Shown here one piece after another: positions 47,328 through 55,834 of a stretch of 64,000 bases of DNA. The position numbers were made by a program, and so were the translations under genes. Numbering within the stretch: the first letter of the stretch is position 1; each line of letters begins with the position of its first letter. The stretch comes from Cryomorpha ignava. GTDB taxonomy: Bacteria; Bacteroidota; Bacteroidia; Flavobacteriales_D; Cryomorphaceae. Below the pieces are notes generated by a model. That model was not told the origin of the DNA and ran no database searches. It saw only the letters and a list, made by a program, of their open reading frames with translations. The stretch is from assembly GCF_010686655.1 (NCBI RefSeq), contig NZ_JAAGVY010000011.1, positions 1 through 64,000 on the forward strand. Reading direction: 5' to 3'.

Positions 47328-47757
47328 AACATTGAGAACGGGTTAACCGACAAATTTCATTTTAGGATGTTAATGATAAAGAATACGATACGTAGACAAA
47401 GTTTCTTTGTTTTAAGAAAATGGAAGTGATTAGGCAATAAAAGTAGATTATTTAATTGAAAAATAAAATGATGGATTTCAATTGCGGATTTGCTTATAGG
47501 TTGCATTGAGTGGTTATTAAGCTTGTCGAAACGCGCTGTTTGGAGGAGCCCTTGCAAAGGACTGTATAAGGGCGGGATGGCGTTTTGGTGATAATCAGAC
47601 CCTGATGTTTGTCATTAAATGCCGTTGAGACAAGGCATGCCTTGTCTCTTTGTTTGAATCCTCCGATCTGTTTCACCGGAATAACTTCCTGAAATTTCTT
47701 CCGTAATAGAAAAGTCTCTGGTATAAAAACCAGCCATTAACTTTTAATAAACAGAAA
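47328..47757. other. Spacer carrying the left copy of the 75-bp palindromic repeat
   Basis: There is no gene. It contains a TTAAGCTTGTCGAAACG-type interspersed motif at 47505-47540 and the 75-bp repeat at 47580-47654. The remaining sequence up to the TTG start at 47758 is AT-rich. Confidence 0.6.
47580..47654. repeat. 75-bp direct repeat with a 20-bp palindrome, left copy
   Basis: The repeat starts cgttttggtgataatcagac and contains the perfect palindrome AGACAAGGCATGCCTTGTCT at 47628-47647. It is identical over 75 bp to 48940-49014; a diverged third copy lies at 53597-53671. The two identical copies flank one acyltransferase gene. Confidence 0.92.
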
Positions 47758-48837
47758 TTGAGAACTCCCAGCCTCTCCAAAAGAAATATTAAACTGGATT
47801 TATTACGCTTATTAGGCGTATTAGTAATAATGGTGGCTCATGCCGATCCCCCCGAGTGGATTTTTAATTTGAGAAATTTTGGAACACCATTATTGATTCT
47901 GGGATCTGCTTTAACCTATGCTTTTATATATAAATCAAAGAATATTGAAGATAAGAATTACTTTTTCAAGAAAAGACTCAAAAGATTAATCATTCCGGCA
48001 TGGATATTTTTGACATTTTTCTTTCTACTTTTTTATGTTGCATCCCAAAGCTTAAATAAAGAGTTTCCCTTTTCAACTATTGGTATCATAAACTCTTACA
48101 ACTTTTATGCGGGAATTGGCTTCGTCTGGATTTTGAAAGTGTATATTATCCTGGCTCTTCTAACTCCGTTTGCCCTAAGTATTAGCAAATCAACCGCTAT
48201 CAATAATAAAAGATATTTTTGGTTGATTTCTCTTATTTACCTGGGATATGAATTGTTTATTACTCTTTTCTTTCATTATATTCCTGAAGCCTTCAGAGAA
48301 CCGGTGAGTAATACATTTTTGGTGGTCATCCCTTACTCTGTTCTTTATTTTTATGGCCTTCGATTACATACCCTAAGCGATAGAAATTTGATAATTATAA
48401 TTTTCTCATCACTTGTCTTAACAGTATCTTTAATTCTTCATAAATATCTGGATGCTGGCACCTTTGTTCCTACACAGGTCTATAAATATCCTCCCACTTT
48501 ATATTATCTCGCTTATGCCTTTTTCTGCATAAACTTGATTTATTACATTATTTCTCGCCATCTGAACGTTGAAAGCAATAGGGCGAATAATATAATCATC
48601 TGGCTTTCATCTAATTCACTGTGGATTTATCTGTGGCATATTCTGGGATATTATTTGTGGCTTACCTTTATTAACGATCTAAATATAAAGATTAGCACCT
48701 TTAACCTTTTTTTAATCAAGGCTTCATTTCTACTTTCGTTTGGATGCGCCATTACCCATTTGCAATTATATCTGGTCGCCATACTTCAGCCTAGGACCAA
48801 CCCAATATTTCAAAGATTTCTTGTGTTTTTAAATTAG
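47758..48837 (+). CDS. Membrane O-acyltransferase (acyltransferase 3 family)
   Basis: This 359-residue protein has about ten membrane helices. The conserved R-x10-H is exact: R17 and H28 in LRLLGVLVIMVAHAD. IFNLRNFGTPLLILGSALTYAF and a late LSSNSLWIYLWHILGYYL helix are family features. The start is TTG at 47758. It differs clearly from the acyltransferase at 44381. It is flanked by identical 75-bp direct repeats, a sign that the gene may have moved as a unit or can be deleted by recombination. Confidence 0.84.
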   Translation: MRTPSLSKRNIKLDLLRLLGVLVIMVAHADPPEWIFNLRNFGTPLLILGSALTYAFIYKSKNIEDKNYFFKKRLKRLIIPAWIFLTFFFLLFYVASQSLNKEFPFSTIGIINSYNFYAGIGFVWILKVYIILALLTPFALSISKSTAINNKRYFWLISLIYLGYELFITLFFHYIPEAFREPVSNTFLVVIPYSVLYFYGLRLHTLSDRNLIIIIFSSLVLTVSLILHKYLDAGTFVPTQVYKYPPTLYYLAYAFFCINLIYYIISRHLNVESNRANNIIIWLSSNSLWIYLWHILGYYLWLTFINDLNIKISTFNLFLIKASFLLSFGCAITHLQLYLVAILQPRTNPIFQRFLVFLN

Positions 48838-49299
48838 GCATTTTTAAATTTTAGGCACTCCGCCCATCCGTTGCACTATTTAAATTCGTCCATGGATATT
48901 GTAAAGAACTGATGCGCAGTTTGCCACCTATCAGAGAGACGTTTTGGTGATAATCAGACCCTGATGTTTGTCATTAAATGCCGTTGAGACAAGGCATGCC
49001 TTGTCTCTTTGTTTTATATAGATCGACGTCTCATTGGTTTATATAGAGCGGCCGCAGCAACCTTGATCTGCGGAGCGGAGTTTAGACATAGACTACGTCA
49101 AGATCAGGCAACTTATTTCAGGTTTCAATAGTCATGTGTTTTGAATCCAAAGGCTCATATCCCGATATCGGCAATATGCAGGTGGAGGTTTAACCCGTGG
49201 GAAAGGAACCTGTATTTAGAACCTTACACTTAAATTATTTGCCAAAAACAAGGGAATTCCCTACATTGATTCCCTATTAACCAATTTTAACCTACGGCT
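48838..49299. other. Spacer carrying the right copy of the 75-bp repeat
   Basis: No gene is visible. The 75-bp repeat lies at 48940-49014. The rest, up to the T9SS gene start at 49300, shows no clear promoter box that I could match to TTG-N19-TAnnTTTG. Confidence 0.55.
48940..49014. repeat. 75-bp direct repeat with a 20-bp palindrome, right copy
   Basis: This is identical to 47580-47654 and in the same orientation. The palindrome AGACAAGGCATGCCTTGTCT is at 48987-49006. It is 103 bp downstream of the acyltransferase stop codon. Confidence 0.92.
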
Positions 49300-52200
49300 A
49301 TGGAATCCTCGTTTATCAAATCTTTTTCGGCTCTCATTTTTCTTTTTGTTTTTTCATTCGCGGAAGCGGAAGCGCAAGATTGTCTGGCTCATGCTAACTG
49401 GACTTTTGACCCTCCACCTGTTAATGGCCAGCTTGAGCTTGGGGCTACTGTGGAAGTCTGCGTTGACCTGGTATTGTATGCCCCGGGAGGTGGAGCGTGG
49501 CTAAGTGGTCTGGAGCTTGATTTTCCGCCGGCGTGGGAATTGTCTACCCTTAACGTTGTGTCGATTCCCGAACCCTGCTCGGCCGGAGATGGTGAATGGG
49601 TTTACCTGGATACACTTGCTTGCGCCCCATACTTTTTCGGTCCGGGATTTTATTTCGATAGAAATTCAGATGGGAATTTTTGTAATAATTTTGGAGATGC
49701 ATGTGCGATCACGCCCGAAAACATGACCTTCTGCTTTGACATTACCCTTGCAGGAGATTGCCCGAGCGATGAAGAAAATCTGTTTCCCTATATTAGAATC
49801 GTGTCTGATGACTATTTTGGTGATTTTCCATCGCCTTGCCCCAATCCAATATATGTGCAACCTGATTTGGATAATCTCTCGCTTAATTGTTGCGGGGTAT
49901 CATCAGGAAACAGCCCCGGTACGGTGGCTCTTTGTGAATCTCAGTGTTTATTTGACCTTTTGGAAGGTGCATATCCTGAAGGTGTGTGGGCGGGGCCGGC
50001 CGGTTATACCGATGTTCTGGGTTGTGGCTACTTTGATGTGAATGTCGATGTTTCGGGCGATTATACCTACACCGTTGAGGGAGGTATGTGTTTGCAATCG
50101 TCCACAATTACGGTCATTGATACTGACCTGGGTGTCGTTGGTGAAGTGTTTACATGCAGCGGCGAATATGGCTATCTCAATGAAGCAATAGCCGATGAAT
50201 ATCCAGATGACGGCACCTGGTACAATCCGGCAGGTGAAGTGGTGGTAGATGGAATTGCAGAGTTTGCAGTAGATGGATTGGGAATTTATGAATATCAGTT
50301 CCTTTCAGAAACGGGTTGCCTGAGGACCTTGGGCGTTGAGGCTTTTGTAACTCAGACTTCGGGAATGCCAGTAAGCACAGTAATTTGCGAAAACAGCGGA
50401 ACGTTTTGCCCTTTTGATGTTTTTCAATCGCTGCAGCCTCCAGGAATAGAAGTTACTGAAGGTGGTAACTGGATAGTATATGACGATGCCGGAAATTTTC
50501 TGGATTTTCTCCCTTCTAGTGATATGTGTTTGGATTACGCTGCTATGCAAGGTTATGGCGCCAGTCAGCTATACTTTAATTATCTTCTGGGCTCGACTGA
50601 ATGTGGTATAAGTCTGGATACGCTTACGGTTACTGTTGGTGAATACTCTGAAGGAGTTACAGGTACAGCCTGTGCGGGGATTATTGATTTGGAACCCTAT
50701 TTGCCACCCGGTACTCCAACTGGTGGTTTCTGGACAAATTATGTGGAAGATTGGGAAAGTGTGTTTGATTGTACGCCCTGCGCAGTGGGATCAGTACATA
50801 GCTTTTTATATACTTATGACTTAGAATCAGGTTGTACGAGCAGTGTTGGAGTAGAGTTGGTTATTACGAGTTCCGGAGACGGAGACAATTATACTGTAGT
50901 GGAATGCGGCGACGGCTCGGTGCTTGATCTGGCTACCCTTTTGCCCGATGACACCGATTCTGGAGGTGTATTCAGTCCATCGCAGGAAGTGGTTCTGCTT
51001 CCGCAAAATTCCGGAACGTATACGTATACGACTGACTTCGCAAATTGCGGTGAGGCGGTGTATTCTTTCAATCTCGATATTGGCGATAGCCTAAACTATA
51101 CAGGTCTTACCACCACCCTTAGTGATGATGGGAATGAATATACCGTGGTTTTTGCGATTACAGGCGGGTTAGCTCCTTACTCTATAAATGGAGTTTCAGT
51201 TATCGGCAATGATTTTACTTCTTCGCTAATTCCGGTTGGAACATCTTATATGTTTACTCTTTCAGATGCCGGTCCGTGCAACGATTTTAGTGTTTCAGGG
51301 GGTTATTTGCCTACATGCACGGTAAGTGCAGGCGAGAGTCCGGGCGAAATGGATCATTGTCAGCCGGAGCCTTTCTGTCTTTTTAATGAATTGGCAAATG
51401 CCGATACCGGTGGCGTGTGGGCAGGTCCTCCCGGATGGGTTGATGCCGGCTGCGGGTTGGTTGATCCTTCCTCGAGTCCGCCAGGCGATTATTACTATAT
51501 CGTTTCAGATGGAAATCAATGCGCAGATACTGCTGTGATTTCGCTGGTGCCAATAGAGCTGGGGATTCTCTACGGATTAACTTCCTGCACGGATGATGGA
51601 GTAAATTTGTATGAATGGTACGAAGCTACAGAAGATAGGTTTTGGATGGGGCCAGGGTATCCTCAGGTTTTGGATACGATTACCGATCAATACCTAAATC
51701 CTGATCAGTATGCACCAGGTATCTACACTTATGTCTATTACGAAGAAGGCTGTTTGACTACAGTTGAGACTTTTGTGAATTTCAACAATGCATATTCGGG
51801 TAATACTGATGTTGAACCAGTCACGATTTGCATTGATGAAATGAATTTTCGCCCGGCTGAAGCCCTTGGTATAACCGACCCATATGTTGGAGGAAATTGG
51901 ATTCTTTATGATTCTACAGGTACTGTTTTTCTGGATTATTTTCCTTACGGGGATATAAACTTTACTGGCGAATACTTGCACAGTTTCGGTTCATCGGTGG
52001 TGCTTAAATACATACAGGGAGCTCCACCTTGCGATCCGATCTTGATAGATTTATACGTATTTATTAGCGTAGGAAATACTCAACAGATAGAAGATACTGT
52101 TTGTCAATCTGACGGAAGTGTTGATCTAAATATTTATTTGCCTTCCTTTCCGTTTCCGGGAGGTGTGTGGGTCGATGTGTCAGGGAATTCTATACCATAT

Positions 52201-53220
52201 CTGATTGATCTTAGCCTGTTTGAACCCGGGTCTGTCCAAATTTTTTACTACTACAACCTCTTGGAAACCGGCTGTACTGATATTGTAGAAGTGTGGCTTA
52301 CCATTTCGGAAAGTATGGGTGCAGGCGACGATTATGATATAATTCTCTGCGGCACAGGCGAGATGATTGATTTATACGATCTCCTTCCAGACGATGTTGA
52401 CCAAAACGGGATATTTCCTATTTCTCAAATTTTGGCCATCCCGTCAAACTCGGGTACTTATGATTACTTCCTTCCAATCCCTTCATGTAACGATCAGTCG
52501 GCTGTTTACACCCTTACTTTCACAGAGCCCTTTACAAGTGGGGTAGAAGCGGAGTGTAATCCTGGTGGTACGAGTTTTAATGCTATTCTTGAAATTGCAG
52601 GTGGAATGCCGCCCTATACAGTTAATGGCGAAGCGGTGGAAGGTACGGTCTACGAAGCCTCCGATTTAGCTGTAGCCGATGGTGAAGTAGTATTTGTAGT
52701 GGCAGATGCTGGGCTTTGCGATGCGATAGAAATGACCATCGGCGTTGACGATACCGATGGCGACGGTGTTTGTGATGATCAGGAAATTACTGGTTGCATG
52801 GATCCCGCAGCAACCAATTACGATCCCAATGCCACCGATCCCGGCAACTGTTGGTTTGAGATTGGCGGCCTCGAAGCTCCATTAACCGAATGGGATGAAG
52901 AAACGGGAGGTGAGAAACCGGGGCTTGATCGAAATTCCGTAACGGGCAGTTCACCTGATCAGGATTTAGCGATGCTCATATTCCCCAATCCGGCGAACGG
53001 AGAAGTAAATCTCGATATCCGTGGACTTGCCTCTTCTGAAGCTGTCGTTGAGATCAGCGATATTCTGGGTTCAATTCGCTACCGTTCAGGTCTGGCTTCT
53101 GCCGATGGTGAGGTATTAAAGAAAATCGATCTGTCTGGATACGCCAGCGGCGTTTATCTCATTCGCCTTATTGACGGAGAGGAGAGTCTTGTAAGCAAGG
53201 TTGTTGTTGTTGGGAGGTAG
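49300..53220 (+). CDS. Large Cys-rich T9SS-secreted protein with an internal duplication
   Basis: This 1306-residue protein has a signal peptide that ends near AEAQDC (residue 26). Two homologous halves follow, about residues 197-671 and 672-1145. Compare SSGNSPGTVALCESQCLFDLL...GVWAGPAGY with SAGESPGEMDHCQPEPFCLFNEL...GVWAGPPGW, and LLPDDTDSGGVF with LLPDDVDQNGIF. A calcium-binding-like DDTDGDGVCDDQE and a MDPAATNYDPNATD motif lie near 1150-1180. The C terminus is a type A T9SS sorting domain (LIFPNPANGEVNLDI to LVSKVVVVG). Frequent Cys pairs suggest disulfides. The role is unknown; an adhesin or surface-layer part is plausible. Confidence 0.87.
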   Translation: MESSFIKSFSALIFLFVFSFAEAEAQDCLAHANWTFDPPPVNGQLELGATVEVCVDLVLYAPGGGAWLSGLELDFPPAWELSTLNVVSIPEPCSAGDGEWVYLDTLACAPYFFGPGFYFDRNSDGNFCNNFGDACAITPENMTFCFDITLAGDCPSDEENLFPYIRIVSDDYFGDFPSPCPNPIYVQPDLDNLSLNCCGVSSGNSPGTVALCESQCLFDLLEGAYPEGVWAGPAGYTDVLGCGYFDVNVDVSGDYTYTVEGGMCLQSSTITVIDTDLGVVGEVFTCSGEYGYLNEAIADEYPDDGTWYNPAGEVVVDGIAEFAVDGLGIYEYQFLSETGCLRTLGVEAFVTQTSGMPVSTVICENSGTFCPFDVFQSLQPPGIEVTEGGNWIVYDDAGNFLDFLPSSDMCLDYAAMQGYGASQLYFNYLLGSTECGISLDTLTVTVGEYSEGVTGTACAGIIDLEPYLPPGTPTGGFWTNYVEDWESVFDCTPCAVGSVHSFLYTYDLESGCTSSVGVELVITSSGDGDNYTVVECGDGSVLDLATLLPDDTDSGGVFSPSQEVVLLPQNSGTYTYTTDFANCGEAVYSFNLDIGDSLNYTGLTTTLSDDGNEYTVVFAITGGLAPYSINGVSVIGNDFTSSLIPVGTSYMFTLSDAGPCNDFSVSGGYLPTCTVSAGESPGEMDHCQPEPFCLFNELANADTGGVWAGPPGWVDAGCGLVDPSSSPPGDYYYIVSDGNQCADTAVISLVPIELGILYGLTSCTDDGVNLYEWYEATEDRFWMGPGYPQVLDTITDQYLNPDQYAPGIYTYVYYEEGCLTTVETFVNFNNAYSGNTDVEPVTICIDEMNFRPAEALGITDPYVGGNWILYDSTGTVFLDYFPYGDINFTGEYLHSFGSSVVLKYIQGAPPCDPILIDLYVFISVGNTQQIEDTVCQSDGSVDLNIYLPSFPFPGGVWVDVSGNSIPYLIDLSLFEPGSVQIFYYYNLLETGCTDIVEVWLTISESMGAGDDYDIILCGTGEMIDLYDLLPDDVDQNGIFPISQILAIPSNSGTYDYFLPIPSCNDQSAVYTLTFTEPFTSGVEAECNPGGTSFNAILEIAGGMPPYTVNGEAVEGTVYEASDLAVADGEVVFVVADAGLCDAIEMTIGVDDTDGDGVCDDQEITGCMDPAATNYDPNATDPGNCWFEIGGLEAPLTEWDEETGGEKPGLDRNSVTGSSPDQDLAMLIFPNPANGEVNLDIRGLASSEAVVEISDILGSIRYRSGLASADGEVLKKIDLSGYASGVYLIRLIDGEESLVSKVVVVGR

Positions 53221-53223
53221 GTT

Positions 53224-53279
53224 TGAGTCTCGAGTCTCTAGTCTCTAGTCGCTAGTCTCAAGTCTCAAGTCTCGAGTCG
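53224..53279. repeat. Heptad array right after the T9SS gene stop
   Basis: Eight uninterrupted 7-bp words start 4 bp after the stop codon: tgagtct, cgagtct, ctagtct, ctagtcg, ctagtct, caagtct, caagtct, cgagtcg. A second short array (ggcttta, agccgta, agctgca, agctcca) lies at 53335-53362. Confidence 0.85.
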
Positions 53280-53596
53280 TCCATACGGACTTGCTTCGCA
53301 GCGCGAGTGGGGCTTGCGTTTGAAGATTTAAATTGGCTTTAAGCCGTAAGCTGCAAGCTCCAAGAGGGTGTTTCGTTTGTAATTGAGATTGGTTTTTTGA
53401 AACATATAGCTGTGATGTGCTGATGCGTTGCATTTCTTATCTTTGCTTCGTCCATACGGACTTACTTCAATTCTGGGAGCGCTAGCGCGCTTATGGGTTT
53501 TACCGCGGAGGCGCAAAGGCGCCGCCGAGAACGCGGAGAAATCGTTTTGTATTACTATACGTCATATTCCGCAGCAGCGCAGATGCCGCGAAGCGG

Positions 53597-53671
53597 CGTT
53601 TTGGAGATAAGCAGACCGTGAAGTTTGTCGTTGGTGCCGTAAAGACAAGGCACGCCTTGTCTCATTCGTTT
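53597..53671. repeat. Diverged third copy of the 75-bp palindromic repeat
   Basis: The sequence keeps the length and the hairpin (AGACAAGGCACGCCTTGTCT at 53643-53662, one central change) but differs at scattered positions from the two identical copies at 47580 and 48940. The conserved stem within a diverged frame suggests that the hairpin is the functional part. Confidence 0.8.
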
Positions 53672-53777
53672 AGATGGAGCCGCGGCGGCATACTTGATGT
53701 GCAGATCCGTACGGGCTAATAAAATCTAAAGGGAGTCAACCGCACTAAGCCGTGCAATTATTTCTAGGAACAAAAAA

Positions 53778-53805
53778 AAGCGCGAACCCCGTAGGATTCG
53801 CGCTT
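53778..53805 (-). terminator. Rho-independent terminator of the lipoprotein gene
   Basis: A 9-bp perfect stem AAGCGCGAA / TTCGCGCTT with a 10-nt loop is followed on the minus strand by a run of T. It lies 35 bp beyond the lipoprotein stop codon at 53840. Confidence 0.88.
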
Positions 53806-53839
53806 AAACTTTTTAACCTGTTAAAGGTTTGCGGTAATA

Positions 53840-54673
53840 TTATTGATCTGATTTATAATCACCATCAATAACAATGCTCGTACCACCACCAGAAATAGTT
53901 GTTACAGTTCCATCAGTAATGTGGAGAAGGTAATTTTTTCCGTCGTGGGTCACACCAAGTACATCGTTATATGTACCGTCTGCGGTCGCAGAAACACCGG
54001 TATATTGGGTAATTTCTGCACCTGTAGCTATGGCGTCTGCCAAGTCTTCTTCAGTTACGATATTGGTCCATTCAGAACTTGCAAGAGATACCATTGTAGT
54101 TTCGCCATCTATTGCAACCACAGCACTTGTAGTAGTGTTGTTGGTCCATTTAAGACCAAACTGGTCTAAACCAATACCATCAGCTCCACCGACACGCGTC
54201 CATGTAAATGCCATAGGATCGGTCAGGTTTGTGGTAGCAGAAACTACGTCCACATCAAAACTTACAGTTTGTGTTTTTCCGAAATCATCAGTTACTGTAA
54301 ATGAATATGTTGTAATTCCTACATTGCTTCCTGAGGTAAATGCTATTGTATCAACATATGTATTGTCGTCTGCATTTGGAAAGCTGTAAGGAAATTCATG
54401 ACCTTCATAGCTCTGTGGAAAAGTTCCGGTATTGATACCATTTCGAGCGATCGAGAACACATCCAAGTCATTTTCACCTTTTCTGGCTTCTATTGCAAAA
54501 ATCAAGGATGTATTTGGAGTAGTTTCAATATCTCCTCCGGTCGAAGCATTCTGTGTTTCTGTAACACTTAATGATGGACCTAATGGTTCAGGATCTTCAT
54601 CATCAGCACAAGAGCTTGTAAATATTACTGCGGCTCCTAATAGGGCAAGGGTAAATAATCTTCTTTTTTTCAT
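53840..54673 (-). CDS. Predicted lipoprotein of unknown function
   Basis: This 277-residue protein has a lipoprotein signal: MKKRR, a hydrophobic core LFTLALLGAAVIF and the lipobox TSSC with C22 as lipidation site. An Asp/Glu-rich tail follows (CADDEDPEPLG), typical of surface-directed Bacteroidota lipoproteins. The rest is Thr/Ser-rich and predicted all-beta, with an Ig/PKD-like segment near 60-140 (FTSGSNVGITTYSFTVTDDFGKT). No enzyme motif is visible. The gene has its own -7 box and terminator, so it is a single-gene unit. Confidence 0.8.
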   Translation of the reverse strand: MKKRRLFTLALLGAAVIFTSSCADDEDPEPLGPSLSVTETQNASTGGDIETTPNTSLIFAIEARKGENDLDVFSIARNGINTGTFPQSYEGHEFPYSFPNADDNTYVDTIAFTSGSNVGITTYSFTVTDDFGKTQTVSFDVDVVSATTNLTDPMAFTWTRVGGADGIGLDQFGLKWTNNTTTSAVVAIDGETTMVSLASSEWTNIVTEEDLADAIATGAEITQYTGVSATADGTYNDVLGVTHDGKNYLLHITDGTVTTISGGGTSIVIDGDYKSDQ

Positions 54674-54703
54674 GTTGTGTATTTAAATAATTTTCGTGAT
54701 TTT

Positions 54704-54723
54704 ATCAGGAGTTTTACCCTGAT
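54704..54723 (-). promoter_or_regulatory. Small hairpin in the lipoprotein leader
   Basis: A 6-bp stem ATCAGG / CCTGAT with an 8-nt loop lies between the -7 box and the start codon of the lipoprotein gene, so it would be in the mRNA leader. A role in mRNA stability is possible but untested. Confidence 0.35.
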
Positions 54724-54740
54724 TTGCTTTTTAAAGAGCG

Positions 54741-54748
54741 CAAATATA
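54741..54748 (-). promoter_or_regulatory. -7 element of the lipoprotein gene
   Basis: On the minus strand TATATTTG matches TAnnTTTG exactly, 67 bp before the ATG. No TTG lies at the usual 19-bp distance, so only one box supports it. Confidence 0.45.
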
Positions 54749-54953
54749 CAGCCATGTTCGGATTGTTTGGAGGAAAGATTTGATGGAGTTAGCAATGAAT
54801 CGGTGTTAACGGCTTGTTAGTCAGAGTTTAATCGGTTATTTCGTTGGTTTGGGATTTGTGAATTCTTAGGGAATCGATGAATGATGTGGGGAAAAAGTGT
54901 TGAGATTCTTCCTGATGTGTGGAAATTTTCAGCAGGTGTTTCTTTTTACAATA

Positions 54954-55115
54954 GGCAATTTGCAATTTGCAATTGGCAATTGGCAATTAGCAATTGGCAA
55001 TGGGTAATTAGCGATTACTTGCTGTGCTGCATTTCGACTGCGCTCAATAACCACGTGAGGTCGCTTCGTAGTTGGCAATTAGCAATGGGCAATTTGCAAT
55101 TAGCAGTAGGCAATT
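54954..55115. repeat. Heptad array (ggcaatt) split by an interspersed motif
   Basis: Nine uninterrupted 7-bp words run from 54954 to 55016 (ggcaatt, tgcaatt twice, ggcaatt twice, agcaatt, ggcaatg, ggtaatt, agcgatt). After about 57 bp six more follow from 55074 (ggcaatt, agcaatg, ggcaatt, tgcaatt, agcagta, ggcaatt). The gap holds the TTTCGACTGCGCTCAATA motif, as if inserted into the array. Confidence 0.85.
55016..55070. repeat. Interspersed motif inside a heptad array
   Basis: This is nearly the same as 1601-1655: attacttgct, tgcatttcgactgcgctcaa and accacgtga are shared. At both places the flanks contain ggcaatt-like words, so motif and heptads may travel together. Confidence 0.7.
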
Positions 55116-55170
55116 TATACACAATCAACAACTGTCATAATTCATTTTGAAAACATGAAATACAATTCGT

Positions 55171-55268
55171 AATACACAATTCACATTTCAAAATTCACAA
55201 TTCAAAATTCACAATTCACAATTCAAAATTCACAATTCACAATTCACAATTCAAAATTCACAACGCAA
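55171..55268. repeat. Heptad array (aattcac/aattcaa) upstream of the ribosomal promoter
   Basis: Fourteen uninterrupted 7-bp words run from 55171, mostly aattcac and aattcaa. The array ends 8 bp before a TATATTTG box at 55277-55284, which has no matching TTG and is at best a weak promoter, and 78 bp before the good promoter at 55346. Confidence 0.88.
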
Positions 55269-55345
55269 AAACCCTATATTTGCGGCCGTTTTAAACCCTC
55301 AAATGTTTATAAACGAAAACTATCGAAAAAATTTAAATCTCGATG

Positions 55346-55375
55346 TTGGTTTATTCATTAATTCTCGTACATTTG
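55346..55375 (+). promoter_or_regulatory. Ribosomal operon promoter (Bacteroidota type)
   Basis: TTG at 55346-55348, exactly 19 bp, then TACATTTG at 55368-55375. This fits the Bacteroidota sigma-ABfr consensus TTG-N19-TAnnTTTG in both boxes and spacing. Transcription would start about 60 bp before the rpsL ATG. Confidence 0.8.
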
Positions 55376-55444
55376 CACCCCCAATTTAGCGAAATGGGGC
55401 TATTTTTAAGCGCGAAAAAACTGATTTAGAGCAATTTTAATACT

Positions 55445-55819
55445 ATGCCAACTATACAGCAACTAGTACGCAAAGGGCGGACTACCAAAGCAAAAACAAG
55501 TAAGTCTGCCGCACTTGCATCATGTCCGCAGAGACGTGGAGTATGTGTGCGTGTTTATACGACTACTCCTAAGAAACCAAACTCGGCTATGCGTAAAGTA
55601 GCGCGTGTTCGTCTTACCAATGGTAAGGAAGTCAATGCCTATATAGGCGGAGAGGGACACAACCTGCAAGAGCACAGTATTGTGTTGGTACGTGGTGGTA
55701 GAGTAAAAGACTTACCGGGTGTACGATACCATATTGTACGTGGTGCACTCGATACTGCCGGAGTAAACGGTAGAACTCAAAGAAGATCAAAATACGGAAC
55801 TAAACGTCCGAAAAAATAA
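55445..55819 (+). CDS. rpsL: 30S ribosomal protein S12
   Basis: This 124-residue protein is S12 of the decoding centre. It begins [20 protein letters not shown]. The decoding loop reads [19 protein letters not shown], with the lysine at which streptomycin-resistance changes usually occur unchanged. The second conserved loop is [19 protein letters not shown]. It is the first gene of the operon, about 70 bp downstream of the promoter, and 15 bp upstream of rpsG. Confidence 0.98.
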   Translation: MPTIQQLVRKGRTTKAKTSKSAALASCPQRRGVCVRVYTTTPKKPNSAMRKVARVRLTNGKEVNAYIGGEGHNLQEHSIVLVRGGRVKDLPGVRYHIVRGALDTAGVNGRTQRRSKYGTKRPKK

Positions 55820-55834
55820 TTATTAGCCGAAGTC

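Larger units (their letters stand above)
53221..53839. other. Repeat-rich spacer between T9SS gene and lipoprotein gene
   Basis: There is no gene. It contains heptads at 53224-53279 and 53335-53362, the gtccatacggac motif twice (53278, 53450), a GC-rich element near 53503-53540 (cgcggaggcgcaaaggcgcc), the diverged third copy of the palindromic repeat at 53597-53671, and the lipoprotein terminator at 53778-53805. Confidence 0.65.
54674..55444. other. Divergent promoter region of lipoprotein and ribosomal operon
   Basis: There is no gene. From left to right it holds a 5'-UTR hairpin and -7 box of the lipoprotein gene, two groups of ggcaatt heptads interrupted by an interspersed motif, a 14-word aattcac heptad array, and the ribosomal operon promoter. 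Confidence 0.75.
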
